From Jiangella rhizosphaerae (lineage in GTDB: Bacteria > Actinomycetota > Actinomycetes > Jiangellales > Jiangellaceae): 48,110 nucleotides of DNA. The stretch spans positions 1-48,110 of the forward strand of contig NZ_QUAL01000045.1 in the NCBI RefSeq assembly GCF_003579925.1, in the 5' to 3' direction. The notes under the pieces were generated by a model that saw only the letters and a program-made list of their open reading frames with translations, was not told where the DNA came from and searched no databases. Shown piece after piece: positions 36,294 through 43,271 of this stretch (position 1 is its first letter; each line of letters opens with the position of its first letter). The position numbers and the translations under genes are program-made.

Positions 36294-37553
36294 TCAGGGC
36301 CCGGCCGGGTCGAGCTCCTCGACGTCGCGGGTGCCGCGCAGCACCCACCAGACCGGCAGCGGCGCCAGGAGCGTCAGGACGCCGACCACCCAGAGCGTCG
36401 CCCGCGGCCCGGCCAGCTCGCCGAGCACGCCGCCGGCCAGGCCGCCGAGCGGGAACGCCCCCATGATCAGCACCCGCATGGTGGCGTTGACCCGGCCGAG
36501 CAGCTCGTCCGGGGTGATGCGCTGACGCAGGCTCACGCTCGCGATCGCGTAGATGATCTGGCCGACCTCGCCGGCGCCGATGCCCACGATGAGGAACGCG
36601 ATCGCCGTCCAGCCGGGCTCGGCCAACGGGATCAGCAGGCCGGCCGGGCCGGTGACGACGAGGCACAGCCAGGCCAGCCGGGCCGACCCGACGCGCCGCG
36701 ACAGCCACGGCGTCACCGCGGCGGCGGCCAGCACCGTCGCCGACCCCGCCGCGACGATCAGACCGATCGCCGACGGCGACAGCTCGAGCATCCGGGCCAT
36801 GAAGATCACCGAGACCGCGGCCGCGATGGCGAAGCAGAAGTTGGCGACGGCGCTGGTGAGGGCGGTCGCGCGGAGCGCCGGCGTGTGCCGGACGAAGGCG
36901 AGGCCGGCGCGGATCTCGGTGCGCAGCCGACCCCGCGCGGGCTGCCGCGACGCGAGCTCGCGGGGCGGCGGCTCGGGGGTGCGGATCGCGAACAGCGCGG
37001 CCGCCGACACCAGGAACGTCACCGCCTGCACCAGCACGACGACAGCCCCGCCGAGCAGGCCGGTCAGCCAGCCGCCCAGGCCCGGGCCGGCGAACTGGCC
37101 GGACGCGCGGACCGTCTCCATGGCGGAGTTGCCGGCCAGCACGCGGTCGCGGCCGATGACGACCGGCAGGTAGCTCTGGTAGCCGATGTCGAAGAACACC
37201 CGGGCGACGCCGGTCAGCAACGCGACGACGATCAGCTGGGTCACCGTCAGCACGCCGGCGACCGCCGCGAGCGGGATGGTGGCCAGCAGCACCGCCCGTG
37301 CGAGGTCGGCGGCGATCAGCACCGGCCGGCGGCGCATGCGATCGATCCAGGCTCCGGCCGGCAGCCCGATGACGGCGAACGCGACCGTCGACGCCGCGGC
37401 CAGCAGGCCGGCCTCGAGGGCGGACGCGCCGAGCGTGATGACGGCGAGCAGCGGGATCGCGATGCCGCTGACCTGGGCGCCGAACTGACTCGTGGTCTGA
37501 CCGAGCAGGAGCAGGCGGAAGTCGCGCTGCCGCAGAGGGGAAGGGGTGGACAC
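36294..37553 (-). CDS. MFS exporter, 12 helices (EntS-like group)
   Basis: 419 residues from GTG 37553, seven bases behind GGAGG; the ATG 13 codons upstream lacks a ribosome site. Motifs: QRDFRLLLLGQTTSQFGAQV, LPAGAWIDRMRRRPV (motif A), FFDIGYQSYLPVVIGRD, GEVGQIIYAI and LLGRVNATMR, as in MFS_3 efflux proteins. Its promoter is overlapped by a palindrome, implying local repression. Confidence 0.9.
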   Translation of the reverse strand: MSTPSPLRQRDFRLLLLGQTTSQFGAQVSGIAIPLLAVITLGASALEAGLLAAASTVAFAVIGLPAGAWIDRMRRRPVLIAADLARAVLLATIPLAAVAGVLTVTQLIVVALLTGVARVFFDIGYQSYLPVVIGRDRVLAGNSAMETVRASGQFAGPGLGGWLTGLLGGAVVVLVQAVTFLVSAAALFAIRTPEPPPRELASRQPARGRLRTEIRAGLAFVRHTPALRATALTSAVANFCFAIAAAVSVIFMARMLELSPSAIGLIVAAGSATVLAAAAVTPWLSRRVGSARLAWLCLVVTGPAGLLIPLAEPGWTAIAFLIVGIGAGEVGQIIYAIASVSLRQRITPDELLGRVNATMRVLIMGAFPLGGLAGGVLGELAGPRATLWVVGVLTLLAPLPVWWVLRGTRDVEELDPAGP

Positions 37554-37623
37554 GGAAAAGCCTCCATCGAGTCGGGCGGGCAGGTGCCCCACCCGCCAGT
37601 CGACAGAGGCGTCGCTAGGGGAG

Positions 37624-37656
37624 GGGTACGTTACCCGTCCCTCGGAGGAGGGTCAA
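37624..37656 (-). promoter_or_regulatory. MFS exporter promoter with overlapping palindrome
   Basis: On the minus strand TTGACC (37656-37651), a 17-base spacer and TAACGT (37633-37628) form a good housekeeping promoter. The palindrome GGGTA-CGT-TACCC (37624-37636) covers the -10, a likely repressor site. Confidence 0.7.
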
Positions 37657-37672
37657 ACCGGAGGCGAGGCCG

Positions 37673-37698
37673 CGTAGCACTTCGTAGCGTTCCGTAGC
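37673..37698 (+). promoter_or_regulatory. Triple CGTAGC iteron upstream of phd/vapC pair
   Basis: CGTAGC at 37673, 37683 and 37693, spaced exactly 10 bases apart, just before the -10 TAGACT (37708-37713). Phase with the helix suggests cooperative binding, probably by the antitoxin. Confidence 0.6.
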
Positions 37699-37719
37699 CT
37701 CAGCAGCTAGACTGCAGGC

Positions 37720-37989
37720 ATGGCCGAGCCGACGTTCCGCGAGATCACGCAGCGCGAGCTGCGCAACGACTCCGGCAGCATCATGCGGTCCGTCGAACGC
37801 GGCGGATCCTTCGTCATCACCCGCAACGGCACACCCGTCGGACAGCTGGTCCCGCTGCGGCGGCGCACGTTCGTCCCGCGCGATCAGGTCGTCGCCGCCT
37901 TCCGGACGGCGGCGACCTTCGATGCCGATCGGTTCCGGCGTGACATCGACGAGGCCGTCGATCAGGATCCGCAGAGCCGTGACTGGTGA
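37720..37989 (+). CDS. Phd/YefM-type antitoxin
   Basis: 89 residues. Typical N terminus REITQRELRNDSGSIMRSVERGGSFVITRNGTPVGQLVPL; C-terminal part wraps the toxin. ATG 6 bases after TAGACT with no Shine-Dalgarno: leaderless. Overlaps the toxin gene by 11 bases. Paired with a PIN toxin, so a Phd-VapC type module. Confidence 0.9.
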   Translation: MAEPTFREITQRELRNDSGSIMRSVERGGSFVITRNGTPVGQLVPLRRRTFVPRDQVVAAFRTAATFDADRFRRDIDEAVDQDPQSRDW

Positions 37990-38395
37990 GCCCACCCGCG
38001 GCCTGATCGACACCAACGTCGTCATCCATCTGGCGGCACTGGACCCCGAGCGGCTTCCGGACGAGATGGTGATCAGCGCCGTCACTCTGGCCGAGCTGTC
38101 CGCGGGTCCGCTGCACACCGACGATGCCGACGAGCGCGCACGCCGTCTCAGCGTGCTGCAGCACACCGAGGCGACGTTCGATCCACTGCCGTTCGACGCG
38201 GAAGCGGCGCGCGTCTTCGGCCAGGTGTCCGCCGCGGTGCTGGCCACCGGTCGCACGCCGCGACGCCGCGTCGCGGACCTCCTGATCGCGGCGACCGCCG
38301 TCGCCAACGACCTGCCGCTCTACACCACCAACCCGGGCGACTTCCTCGGGCTCGGCCGGTTGCTCGCCGTCGTCCCGCTGCCGCGGCCGCGCTGA
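37979..38395 (+). CDS. vapC: VapC-type PIN-domain toxin
   Basis: 138 residues from GTG 37979. PIN RNase acid residues visible: Asp11 in LIDTNVVIH, Glu in TLAELSAG, and Asp in VADLLIAATAVAND, with the last Asp in TTNPGDF. Family members cut tRNA or rRNA when the antitoxin is lost. The start overlaps the antitoxin end. Confidence 0.9.
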   Translation: MTGEPTRGLIDTNVVIHLAALDPERLPDEMVISAVTLAELSAGPLHTDDADERARRLSVLQHTEATFDPLPFDAEAARVFGQVSAAVLATGRTPRRRVADLLIAATAVANDLPLYTTNPGDFLGLGRLLAVVPLPRPR

Positions 38396-38444
38396 TCCGG
38401 CGGCGGAGGCGGCGCGGGAACATCCCGGCAGCCGACGGTGTTGT

Positions 38445-38457
38445 GAGAATCGTTCTC
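38445..38457. promoter_or_regulatory. Zur-like box
   Basis: GAGAA-TCG-TTCTC within TGTGAGAATCGTTCTCGTG, a palindrome matching the actinobacterial Zur form (TGAnAATnnTTnTCA). It lies 19 bases before rpmJ, and the two genes behind it are zinc-free ribosomal protein forms, a known Zur target class. Confidence 0.75.
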
Positions 38458-38476
38458 GTGAAGAAGGGGTGTCCCG

Positions 38477-38599
38477 ATGAAGGTCCGCAACTCGCTGAGG
38501 TCGCTGAAGAACCAGCCCGGCTCGCAGGTCGTCCGCCGCCGCGGCAGGCTGTTCGTGATCAACCGGCAGAACCCCAGGCTGAAGGCCCGCCAGGGCTGA
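38477..38599 (+). CDS. rpmJ: 50S ribosomal protein L36, zinc-independent form
   Basis: 40 residues, [20 protein letters not shown] then [20 protein letters not shown]. It has no Cys, unlike the zinc-ribbon form of L36 (CxxC...C...H), so it is the C-minus paralogue made under zinc shortage. Ribosome site AGGGGTG. Same operon as the L33 gene 31 bases downstream, both behind the Zur-like box. Confidence 0.95.
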   Translation: MKVRNSLRSLKNQPGSQVVRRRGRLFVINRQNPRLKARQG

Positions 38600-38630
38600 C
38601 GCCGTCCCACAATCTCCGGAAAGGACCCCC

Positions 38631-38795
38631 ATGGCACGCACCGAACTGCGCCCCGTCGTGAAACTCCGCTCGACGGCCGGCACCGGATACACGTATGTCA
38701 CCCGGAAGAACCGCCGCAACGACCCCGACCGGATGGTGCTGCGCAAGTACGACCCGCTTGCCCGGCGGCACGTGGAGTTCCGCGAGGACCGCTGA
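38631..38795 (+). CDS. rpmG: 50S ribosomal protein L33, zinc-independent form
   Basis: 54 residues, begins [20 protein letters not shown] and has [20 protein letters not shown]. No Cys pairs, so this is the C-minus form that replaces zinc-binding L33 when zinc is scarce. Ribosome site GGAAAGGA. Co-transcribed with rpmJ. Confidence 0.95.
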   Translation: MARTELRPVVKLRSTAGTGYTYVTRKNRRNDPDRMVLRKYDPLARRHVEFREDR

Positions 38796-38834
38796 GCGCC
38801 GGGCCGGCCGGGCCGCGGTCGTAGGATCGCGGCC

Positions 38835-39446
38835 ATGGCCGATGACGACGCCGACCGGCGCGCCGCACTGCAGCGGGTCTCCGACGCCGAGCGGGAGAAG
38901 GTGGCCGAGCGCATCCGGGCGGCCGCCGCCGACGGCCGGCTCGGCCTCGACGAGCTGGACGATCGCCTGGGCTCGGCCCTGGCCGCGCGTACGCGCGGTG
39001 ACCTCGACGCCGTCGTCGCCGATCTCGGTGACGACGGCGCCGCACGTCCGGCCGCCGAGCCCGTGGTCATCAGGGCCGACGGCTCCGCCGTCGAGCGCAC
39101 CGGCCGCTGGGTGGCGCCGCCGCGGCTCACCGTGAAGGCGTCGATGTCGTCAGTGGTGCTCGACTTCACCGACGCCACGTTCGCGGCGGCCGGCTGCCGC
39201 GTCGAGGTGGAGCTGTCGGGCTCGTCGCTGCGGCTGGTGGTGCCCGAGGACGTCGCGGCCGACGTCGACGTCGAGACCCGCTTCTCCAGCGTTGACGTCA
39301 AGGTGCCGGACCGACCGGCCGACCCGCGCGCCGTCGTGCAGGTCACGGGTGCCACGAACATGAGCAGCGTCAGCGTGCGCCGTCCCGGCTGGCGACGCCG
39401 CCGGCAGCTGCGCAAGGCGCAGCGGAGACGGGCTCTCGAGGCCTGA
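38835..39446 (+). CDS. DUF1707 (SHOCT-like) protein
   Basis: 203 residues. N-terminal DUF1707 segment (VSDAEREKVAERIRAAAADG, RLGLDELDDRLGSALAARTRGDL), a linker, then a beta-rich part (LTVKASMSSVVLDFTDA, LVVPEDVAADVDVETRFSSV) like the LiaF C-terminal fold, and a basic tail. Actinobacterial proteins of this type are thought to act at the membrane in stress sensing; not established. ATG 7 bases after TAGGAT, no Shine-Dalgarno: leaderless. Confidence 0.87.
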   Translation: MADDDADRRAALQRVSDAEREKVAERIRAAAADGRLGLDELDDRLGSALAARTRGDLDAVVADLGDDGAARPAAEPVVIRADGSAVERTGRWVAPPRLTVKASMSSVVLDFTDATFAAAGCRVEVELSGSSLRLVVPEDVAADVDVETRFSSVDVKVPDRPADPRAVVQVTGATNMSSVSVRRPGWRRRRQLRKAQRRRALEA

Positions 39447-39474
39447 GCCGGCCGGACGGCGCCGGCCTCGTGGG

Positions 39475-39948
39475 TCAGCCCAGGCTCAGGACCAGGTGCG
39501 GCCGGCTCCAGCCGATCCGCCCGTACGGCTCGATGACGCCGACGTCCCGGAAGCCGCAGCTGCGGTAGAAGCCGGCCGACGGCGGGTGCGACACGACGTG
39601 CAGCCGGTGCAGGCCGCGCTTCGCGGCCTCGGCGCGCAGGTCGTCCATGAGCAGCCGCCCGATGCCGCGTCCCTGCGCGTCATCGGCGACGAACATGAAG
39701 TCGACCTCGCCCTCGCCCGGCCCGCCGCGGCCGGGAACCTGGAGAGTGGCGAAGCCGAGCAGCTCGCCGTCCGGCCCGTGCGCGACGCGGGTCACGTGCC
39801 GCGCGATGTACGCGGCGTCGATGGTCTGGTTGGCGACCATCACCCGGTAGTCGCCGGTGTAGGCGCCCGAGGTGCGCACCATGGTGGTCAGCACCTCGGT
39901 CTCTGCCACCGTCGCCGGTGCGATCGCCACCTGCAGCGTACTCGTCAT
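39475..39948 (-). CDS. GNAT-family N-acetyltransferase
   Basis: 157 residues from ATG 39948 behind GAGGAGA. Acetyl-CoA-binding motif A: VDFMFVADDAQGRGIGRLLM, then HVVSHPPSAGFYRSCGFRDVG. Substrate unknown. Two palindromes of CsoR-like G/C-tract form lie 23-65 bases upstream. Confidence 0.9.
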   Translation of the reverse strand: MTSTLQVAIAPATVAETEVLTTMVRTSGAYTGDYRVMVANQTIDAAYIARHVTRVAHGPDGELLGFATLQVPGRGGPGEGEVDFMFVADDAQGRGIGRLLMDDLRAEAAKRGLHRLHVVSHPPSAGFYRSCGFRDVGVIEPYGRIGWSRPHLVLSLG

Positions 39949-39970
39949 CGTCGTCTCCTCGCCTCGTACA

Positions 39971-40012
39971 GATACCCCGTAGGGGTAACCATAGATACGG
40001 GGGAGGGGTATC
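39971..40012. promoter_or_regulatory. CsoR/CstR-like palindromes
   Basis: TACCCC-GTA-GGGGTA (39973-39987, inside GATACCCCGTAGGGGTAAC) and GATACGGGGGAGGGGTATC (39994-40012). Known CsoR-family operators contain TACCCC...GGGGTA. They lie before the GNAT gene. No csoR-type gene is in the window. Confidence 0.45.
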
Positions 40013-40051
40013 CGCAAGGGACCGGCCGACGGGTCCTCGCCCGGGCCTCGG

Positions 40052-40390
40052 TCAGGCCGGCAGGGCGTCTCCGGGGAAGCCGTGGCAGGAGTAGACCTCG
40101 CACCGCATCATCCCGGCCCGGACGCAGGGGTCTTCGGCCATGATCTGCTCGGCTTCCTCGGCCGGAACGGTCATGATGGCCACGCCGGCCAGGGTGTCGG
40201 AGGCGACCGGACACAGGATCGCGATCACGCCGTCGGCACGCAGCGACGCCATGCGTCGCTGGTGTTCCAGTTCCGTCGCCGCGGCGCCGTCCATCGTCCG
40301 CTCCGGACCCCACCGAAGGACCGCCAGGCTGTAGGGCCTGGCCGTCGCCGCCAGGTCCCGGATCTGCTCGTCGGTCACGGTCGTCTGCAT
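40052..40390 (-). CDS. YciI-like protein 2
   Basis: 112 residues, ATG behind AGGAAG. YciI fold pattern (PYSLAVLRWGPERTMDG, HQRRMASLRADGVIAILCPV, GVAIMTVPAEEAEQIMAEDPCVRAGMMRCEVYSCHGFPGD). Conserved His and Asp present. Function unknown. Divergent from the epoxide hydrolase gene. Confidence 0.82.
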   Translation of the reverse strand: MQTTVTDEQIRDLAATARPYSLAVLRWGPERTMDGAAATELEHQRRMASLRADGVIAILCPVASDTLAGVAIMTVPAEEAEQIMAEDPCVRAGMMRCEVYSCHGFPGDALPA

Positions 40391-40585
40391 GATGTCTTCC
40401 TGGATGGACTGTCCGCCACGGGTTCGACGCTACGGCCGACGGCTCGCCGGTGCTTGAACGGATCGGCCAGAGCCGAGCGGTCGCGTGCGTCGAGCGGGCG
40501 CGTGTGAGACTGATCGCCGAGACCTTGGATCGTCGCCGGCCAGGGTCGCCGCACAGCACCGGACCGCGAGGAGGAGTACCCGCCG

Positions 40586-41821
40586 ATGGCCCACGGCCCC
40601 TTCCCACTCGACCCTGAGCCGATCGTCGTCGCCGAGGACGTGCTCGACGCGCTGCGGGCGCGGCTGGCACTGACCCGCCCGCCAGTCGACGAGGGCAACG
40701 AGGACTGGTCCTACGGGGTGCCCGCCTCGTACCTGGGGGAGCTGATCGCCTACTGGCGGGACGGGTTCGACTGGCGCAAGGCCGAGGCCGCGATCAACGC
40801 CTACGAGCACTACCGCGTGACGGTCGACGGCGTGCCGGTGCACTTCCTGCGCAAGCCCGGCCGCGGGCCCGCCCCGGTGCCGCTCATCCTCACGCACGGC
40901 TGGCCGTGGACGTTCTGGCACTGGTCGAAGGTGATCGACCCGCTCGCCGACCCCGCCGCGTCCGGCGGCGACCCGGCCGACGCGTTCGAGGTGATCGTGC
41001 CCTCACTGCCCGGCTTCGGCTTCCCCGGCCCGCTCACCGGCTTCCCGGACGTGAACTTCTGGAAGGTCGCGGACCTGTGGCACACGCTGATGACCGGCAC
41101 CCTCGGCTTCGAGAAGTACGCCGCGGGCGGCTGCGACATCGGCGGCATCGTCTCCAGCCAGCTCGGCCACAAGTACGCGGACGAGCTGTACGCGATCCAC
41201 ATCGGCTCCGGCCTGCCCTTGGACTTCTTCACCGGCCCCCGGGCCTGGGACTTCGCCCGGGGCGGCCGGCTCAGCGACGACCCCGAGCTCCGCGCGCGGA
41301 TGATCGAGCTCGACCACCGCTTCGCCGTCCACCTCGCCGCGCACATGCTCGACGGCGCCACCCTCGCCCAAGCCCTGGCGGACTCGCCCGCCGGGCTGCT
41401 GGCCTGGCTGCTGGAACGCTGGAACTCCTGGAGCGACCATCCCGGCGAGAGCGTCGAGGCGGTCTTCTCCAAGGACGAGATGCTCACCCACGCCACGATC
41501 TACTGGGTGAACAACTCCATCGCCACGTCCATGCGGTACTACGCCAACGCCAACCGCTACCCCTGGACGCCGTCCCACCAGCGCACCCCGATCGTCCAGG
41601 CCCCCGTCGGCCTGACGTTCGTCGGCCACGAGAACCCGCCCGGCGTCCACACGGCCGCTCAGCGCGTCCAGGCCTTCCTCGGCGGCCCGGCCGCCACCTG
41701 GTTCAACCACGTCAACGTGAGGGCGCACGAGCGCGGCGGCCACTTCATCCCGTGGGAGGTCCCCGATGCCTGGGTCACCGACCTGCGCGACACCGTCCGC
41801 CCCTACCGCCCCCGGCGGTAG
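40586..41821 (+). CDS. Epoxide hydrolase, EHN-domain type
   Basis: 411 residues. N-terminal EHN lid segment, then alpha/beta hydrolase. Seen: oxyanion HGWPWTFW at 104-111, nucleophile Asp184 in GGCDIGG, and the catalytic His in RGGHFIPWE near the C terminus. Opens epoxides to diols; natural substrate unknown. ATG behind AGGAGG. No redox or cofactor partner next to it. Confidence 0.92.
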   Translation: MAHGPFPLDPEPIVVAEDVLDALRARLALTRPPVDEGNEDWSYGVPASYLGELIAYWRDGFDWRKAEAAINAYEHYRVTVDGVPVHFLRKPGRGPAPVPLILTHGWPWTFWHWSKVIDPLADPAASGGDPADAFEVIVPSLPGFGFPGPLTGFPDVNFWKVADLWHTLMTGTLGFEKYAAGGCDIGGIVSSQLGHKYADELYAIHIGSGLPLDFFTGPRAWDFARGGRLSDDPELRARMIELDHRFAVHLAAHMLDGATLAQALADSPAGLLAWLLERWNSWSDHPGESVEAVFSKDEMLTHATIYWVNNSIATSMRYYANANRYPWTPSHQRTPIVQAPVGLTFVGHENPPGVHTAAQRVQAFLGGPAATWFNHVNVRAHERGGHFIPWEVPDAWVTDLRDTVRPYRPRR

Positions 41822-41946
41822 ACCGATGCCCCACAGTGTCGGCAGGCTGGTGCGGCGGTTCGTCCCGCAGCCCGAGATGAAGGACTCCGGTACATGACGA
41901 TCGTTCGAGAGGCTGTGAGGCGCTGAGCGCCGCGCGGAGGTCGGCC

Positions 41947-42414
41947 GTGCATCTGGAGATGCGCGACGCGTACATGCTGGACGATCCAGAGTTCATCGCG
42001 TGGCAGCGGGGCAAGCGCTACCGCCCTGATGACCGTCACTCCTGGTGGCGACCCTGGCTGGACGTGGTCAGGGCAACCGTGGATCGGGGGGTGGTCATGC
42101 GCCGCGCCCGTATCGTCTCCGAGCCGATCAGCGACTACATCCGCTACGAGTACGACATCACCTTTACCAACATCGCCGCCGGCGAGCAGGTGCGGTGGCT
42201 GCCGCGCCGACAAGCGAAGGACCTGCTGGTGCCAGGTGCCGATCTGTGGGTGTTCGACGACACCACCGTGGTCTTCAAGCACTTCACCGGCGACGGCCAG
42301 GTCGACGAGCCGGGCATGGAGCGCGTCGACGACCCGTCCCTGGCCACGCAGTGCGCCGTGGTGTTCGAGGCCGTTTGGGAACGGGCCATCCCGCACGACG
42401 AGTACCACCCGTAG
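41947..42414 (+). CDS. DUF6879 family protein
   Basis: 155 residues, GTG start behind GGAGG. Typical features: HLEMRDAYMLDDPEFIAWQ, RRARIVSEPISDYIRYEYD, AAGEQVRWLPRR, LWVFDDTTVVFKHF and CAVVFEAVWERAIPHDEY. Streptomyces relatives usually follow an XRE-type regulator gene; here no such gene is present upstream, so the pair is broken. Function unknown. Confidence 0.85.
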   Translation: MHLEMRDAYMLDDPEFIAWQRGKRYRPDDRHSWWRPWLDVVRATVDRGVVMRRARIVSEPISDYIRYEYDITFTNIAAGEQVRWLPRRQAKDLLVPGADLWVFDDTTVVFKHFTGDGQVDEPGMERVDDPSLATQCAVVFEAVWERAIPHDEYHP

Positions 42415-42510
42415 CCGGAGGTGCCAGGGCCGTCGTGGCGTCCTCCGTCGCCCGGGTCGCGGACCGACGGGACACGGCTCGTCCGTGCGGTGCGGATCGG
42501 ATGTTCGTCG

Positions 42511-42587
42511 TGGTAGCCCGGGTGGGACTCGAACCCACAGGCACCGCATTTTGAGTGCGGCGGCTTTGCCAATTTGCCTACCGGGCC
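42511..42587 (-). tRNA. tRNA with anticodon CAA (Leu), short variable loop
   Basis: 77 bases including encoded CCA. Acceptor stem GGCCCGG/CCGGGCT (one G-U), D arm GGC-AAATTGGCAAA-GCC, anticodon arm CCGCA-CTCAAAA-TGCGG, variable loop TGCCT, T arm GTGGG-TTCGAGT-CCCAC, discriminator A73. The anticodon CAA reads the Leu codon UUG, but bacterial tRNA-Leu normally has a long class II variable arm, absent here. All stems pair well, so it is not obviously decayed. Isotype Leu is from the anticodon alone. Confidence 0.9.
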
Positions 42588-42654
42588 GCGCGCTCGGCCG
42601 CGACAGGGGCCCAGCCTACCCTTTTCCGTAACATGCGCCGAGTAGGCTTCCCGG

Positions 42655-43266
42655 GTGACCGAATCGCCTACGCCAGCCGCGCCCGCCCGACGTGTTCTCG
42701 TCGCCGAGGACGAGTCGCTCATCCGCCTCGATCTCATCGAGATGCTGGGTGAGGAGGGCTACGAGGTGGTGGGAGAGGCCGCCGACGGCGCCAGCGCCGT
42801 GCGGCTCGCCGAGGAGCACCGCCCCGACCTCGTCGTCATGGACGTGAAGATGCCGGTGCTCGACGGCATCTCCGCAGCGGCCCGCATCGTCGAGCAGCGC
42901 ATCGCCCCCGTGCTCATCCTGACCGCCTTCTCCCAGCGCGACCTCGTCGAGCGCGCCCGCGACGCGGGGGCGATGGCGTACCTGGTGAAGCCGTTCAGCA
43001 AGGCCGACCTCGTGCCGGCCATCGAGATGGCGCTGTCGCGGCACGAGGAGATCACCCAGCTCGAGAACGAGGTCGCCGACCTCAACGAGCGGCTCGAGAC
43101 GCGCAAGCTGGTCGACCGCGCGAAGGGGATCCTGCAGACCAGGTACGGGCTGAGCGAGCCCGACGCGTTCCGGTGGATCCAGAAGGCCGCCATGGACAAG
43201 CGCACCTCCATGCGCGAGGTCGCGAAGGTCGTCCTGTCCGAGTCCGAGGCCGAGCCGAAGAGTTGA
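42655..43266 (+). CDS. pdtaR: PdtaR-like response regulator with ANTAR domain
   Basis: 203 residues. Receiver domain: acidic pocket AEDES, phospho-acceptor Asp63 (VVMDVKMP), Thr in LILTAF and Lys in YLVKPF. Coiled linker at about 125-140, then ANTAR (RKLVDRAKGILQTRYGLSEPDAFRWIQKAAMDKRTSMREVA), which binds paired RNA hairpins and prevents termination. GTG 6 bases after TAGGCT, no Shine-Dalgarno: leaderless. The cognate kinase PdtaS is not in the window. Confidence 0.93.
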   Translation: MTESPTPAAPARRVLVAEDESLIRLDLIEMLGEEGYEVVGEAADGASAVRLAEEHRPDLVVMDVKMPVLDGISAAARIVEQRIAPVLILTAFSQRDLVERARDAGAMAYLVKPFSKADLVPAIEMALSRHEEITQLENEVADLNERLETRKLVDRAKGILQTRYGLSEPDAFRWIQKAAMDKRTSMREVAKVVLSESEAEPKS

Positions 43267-43271
43267 CGTCC

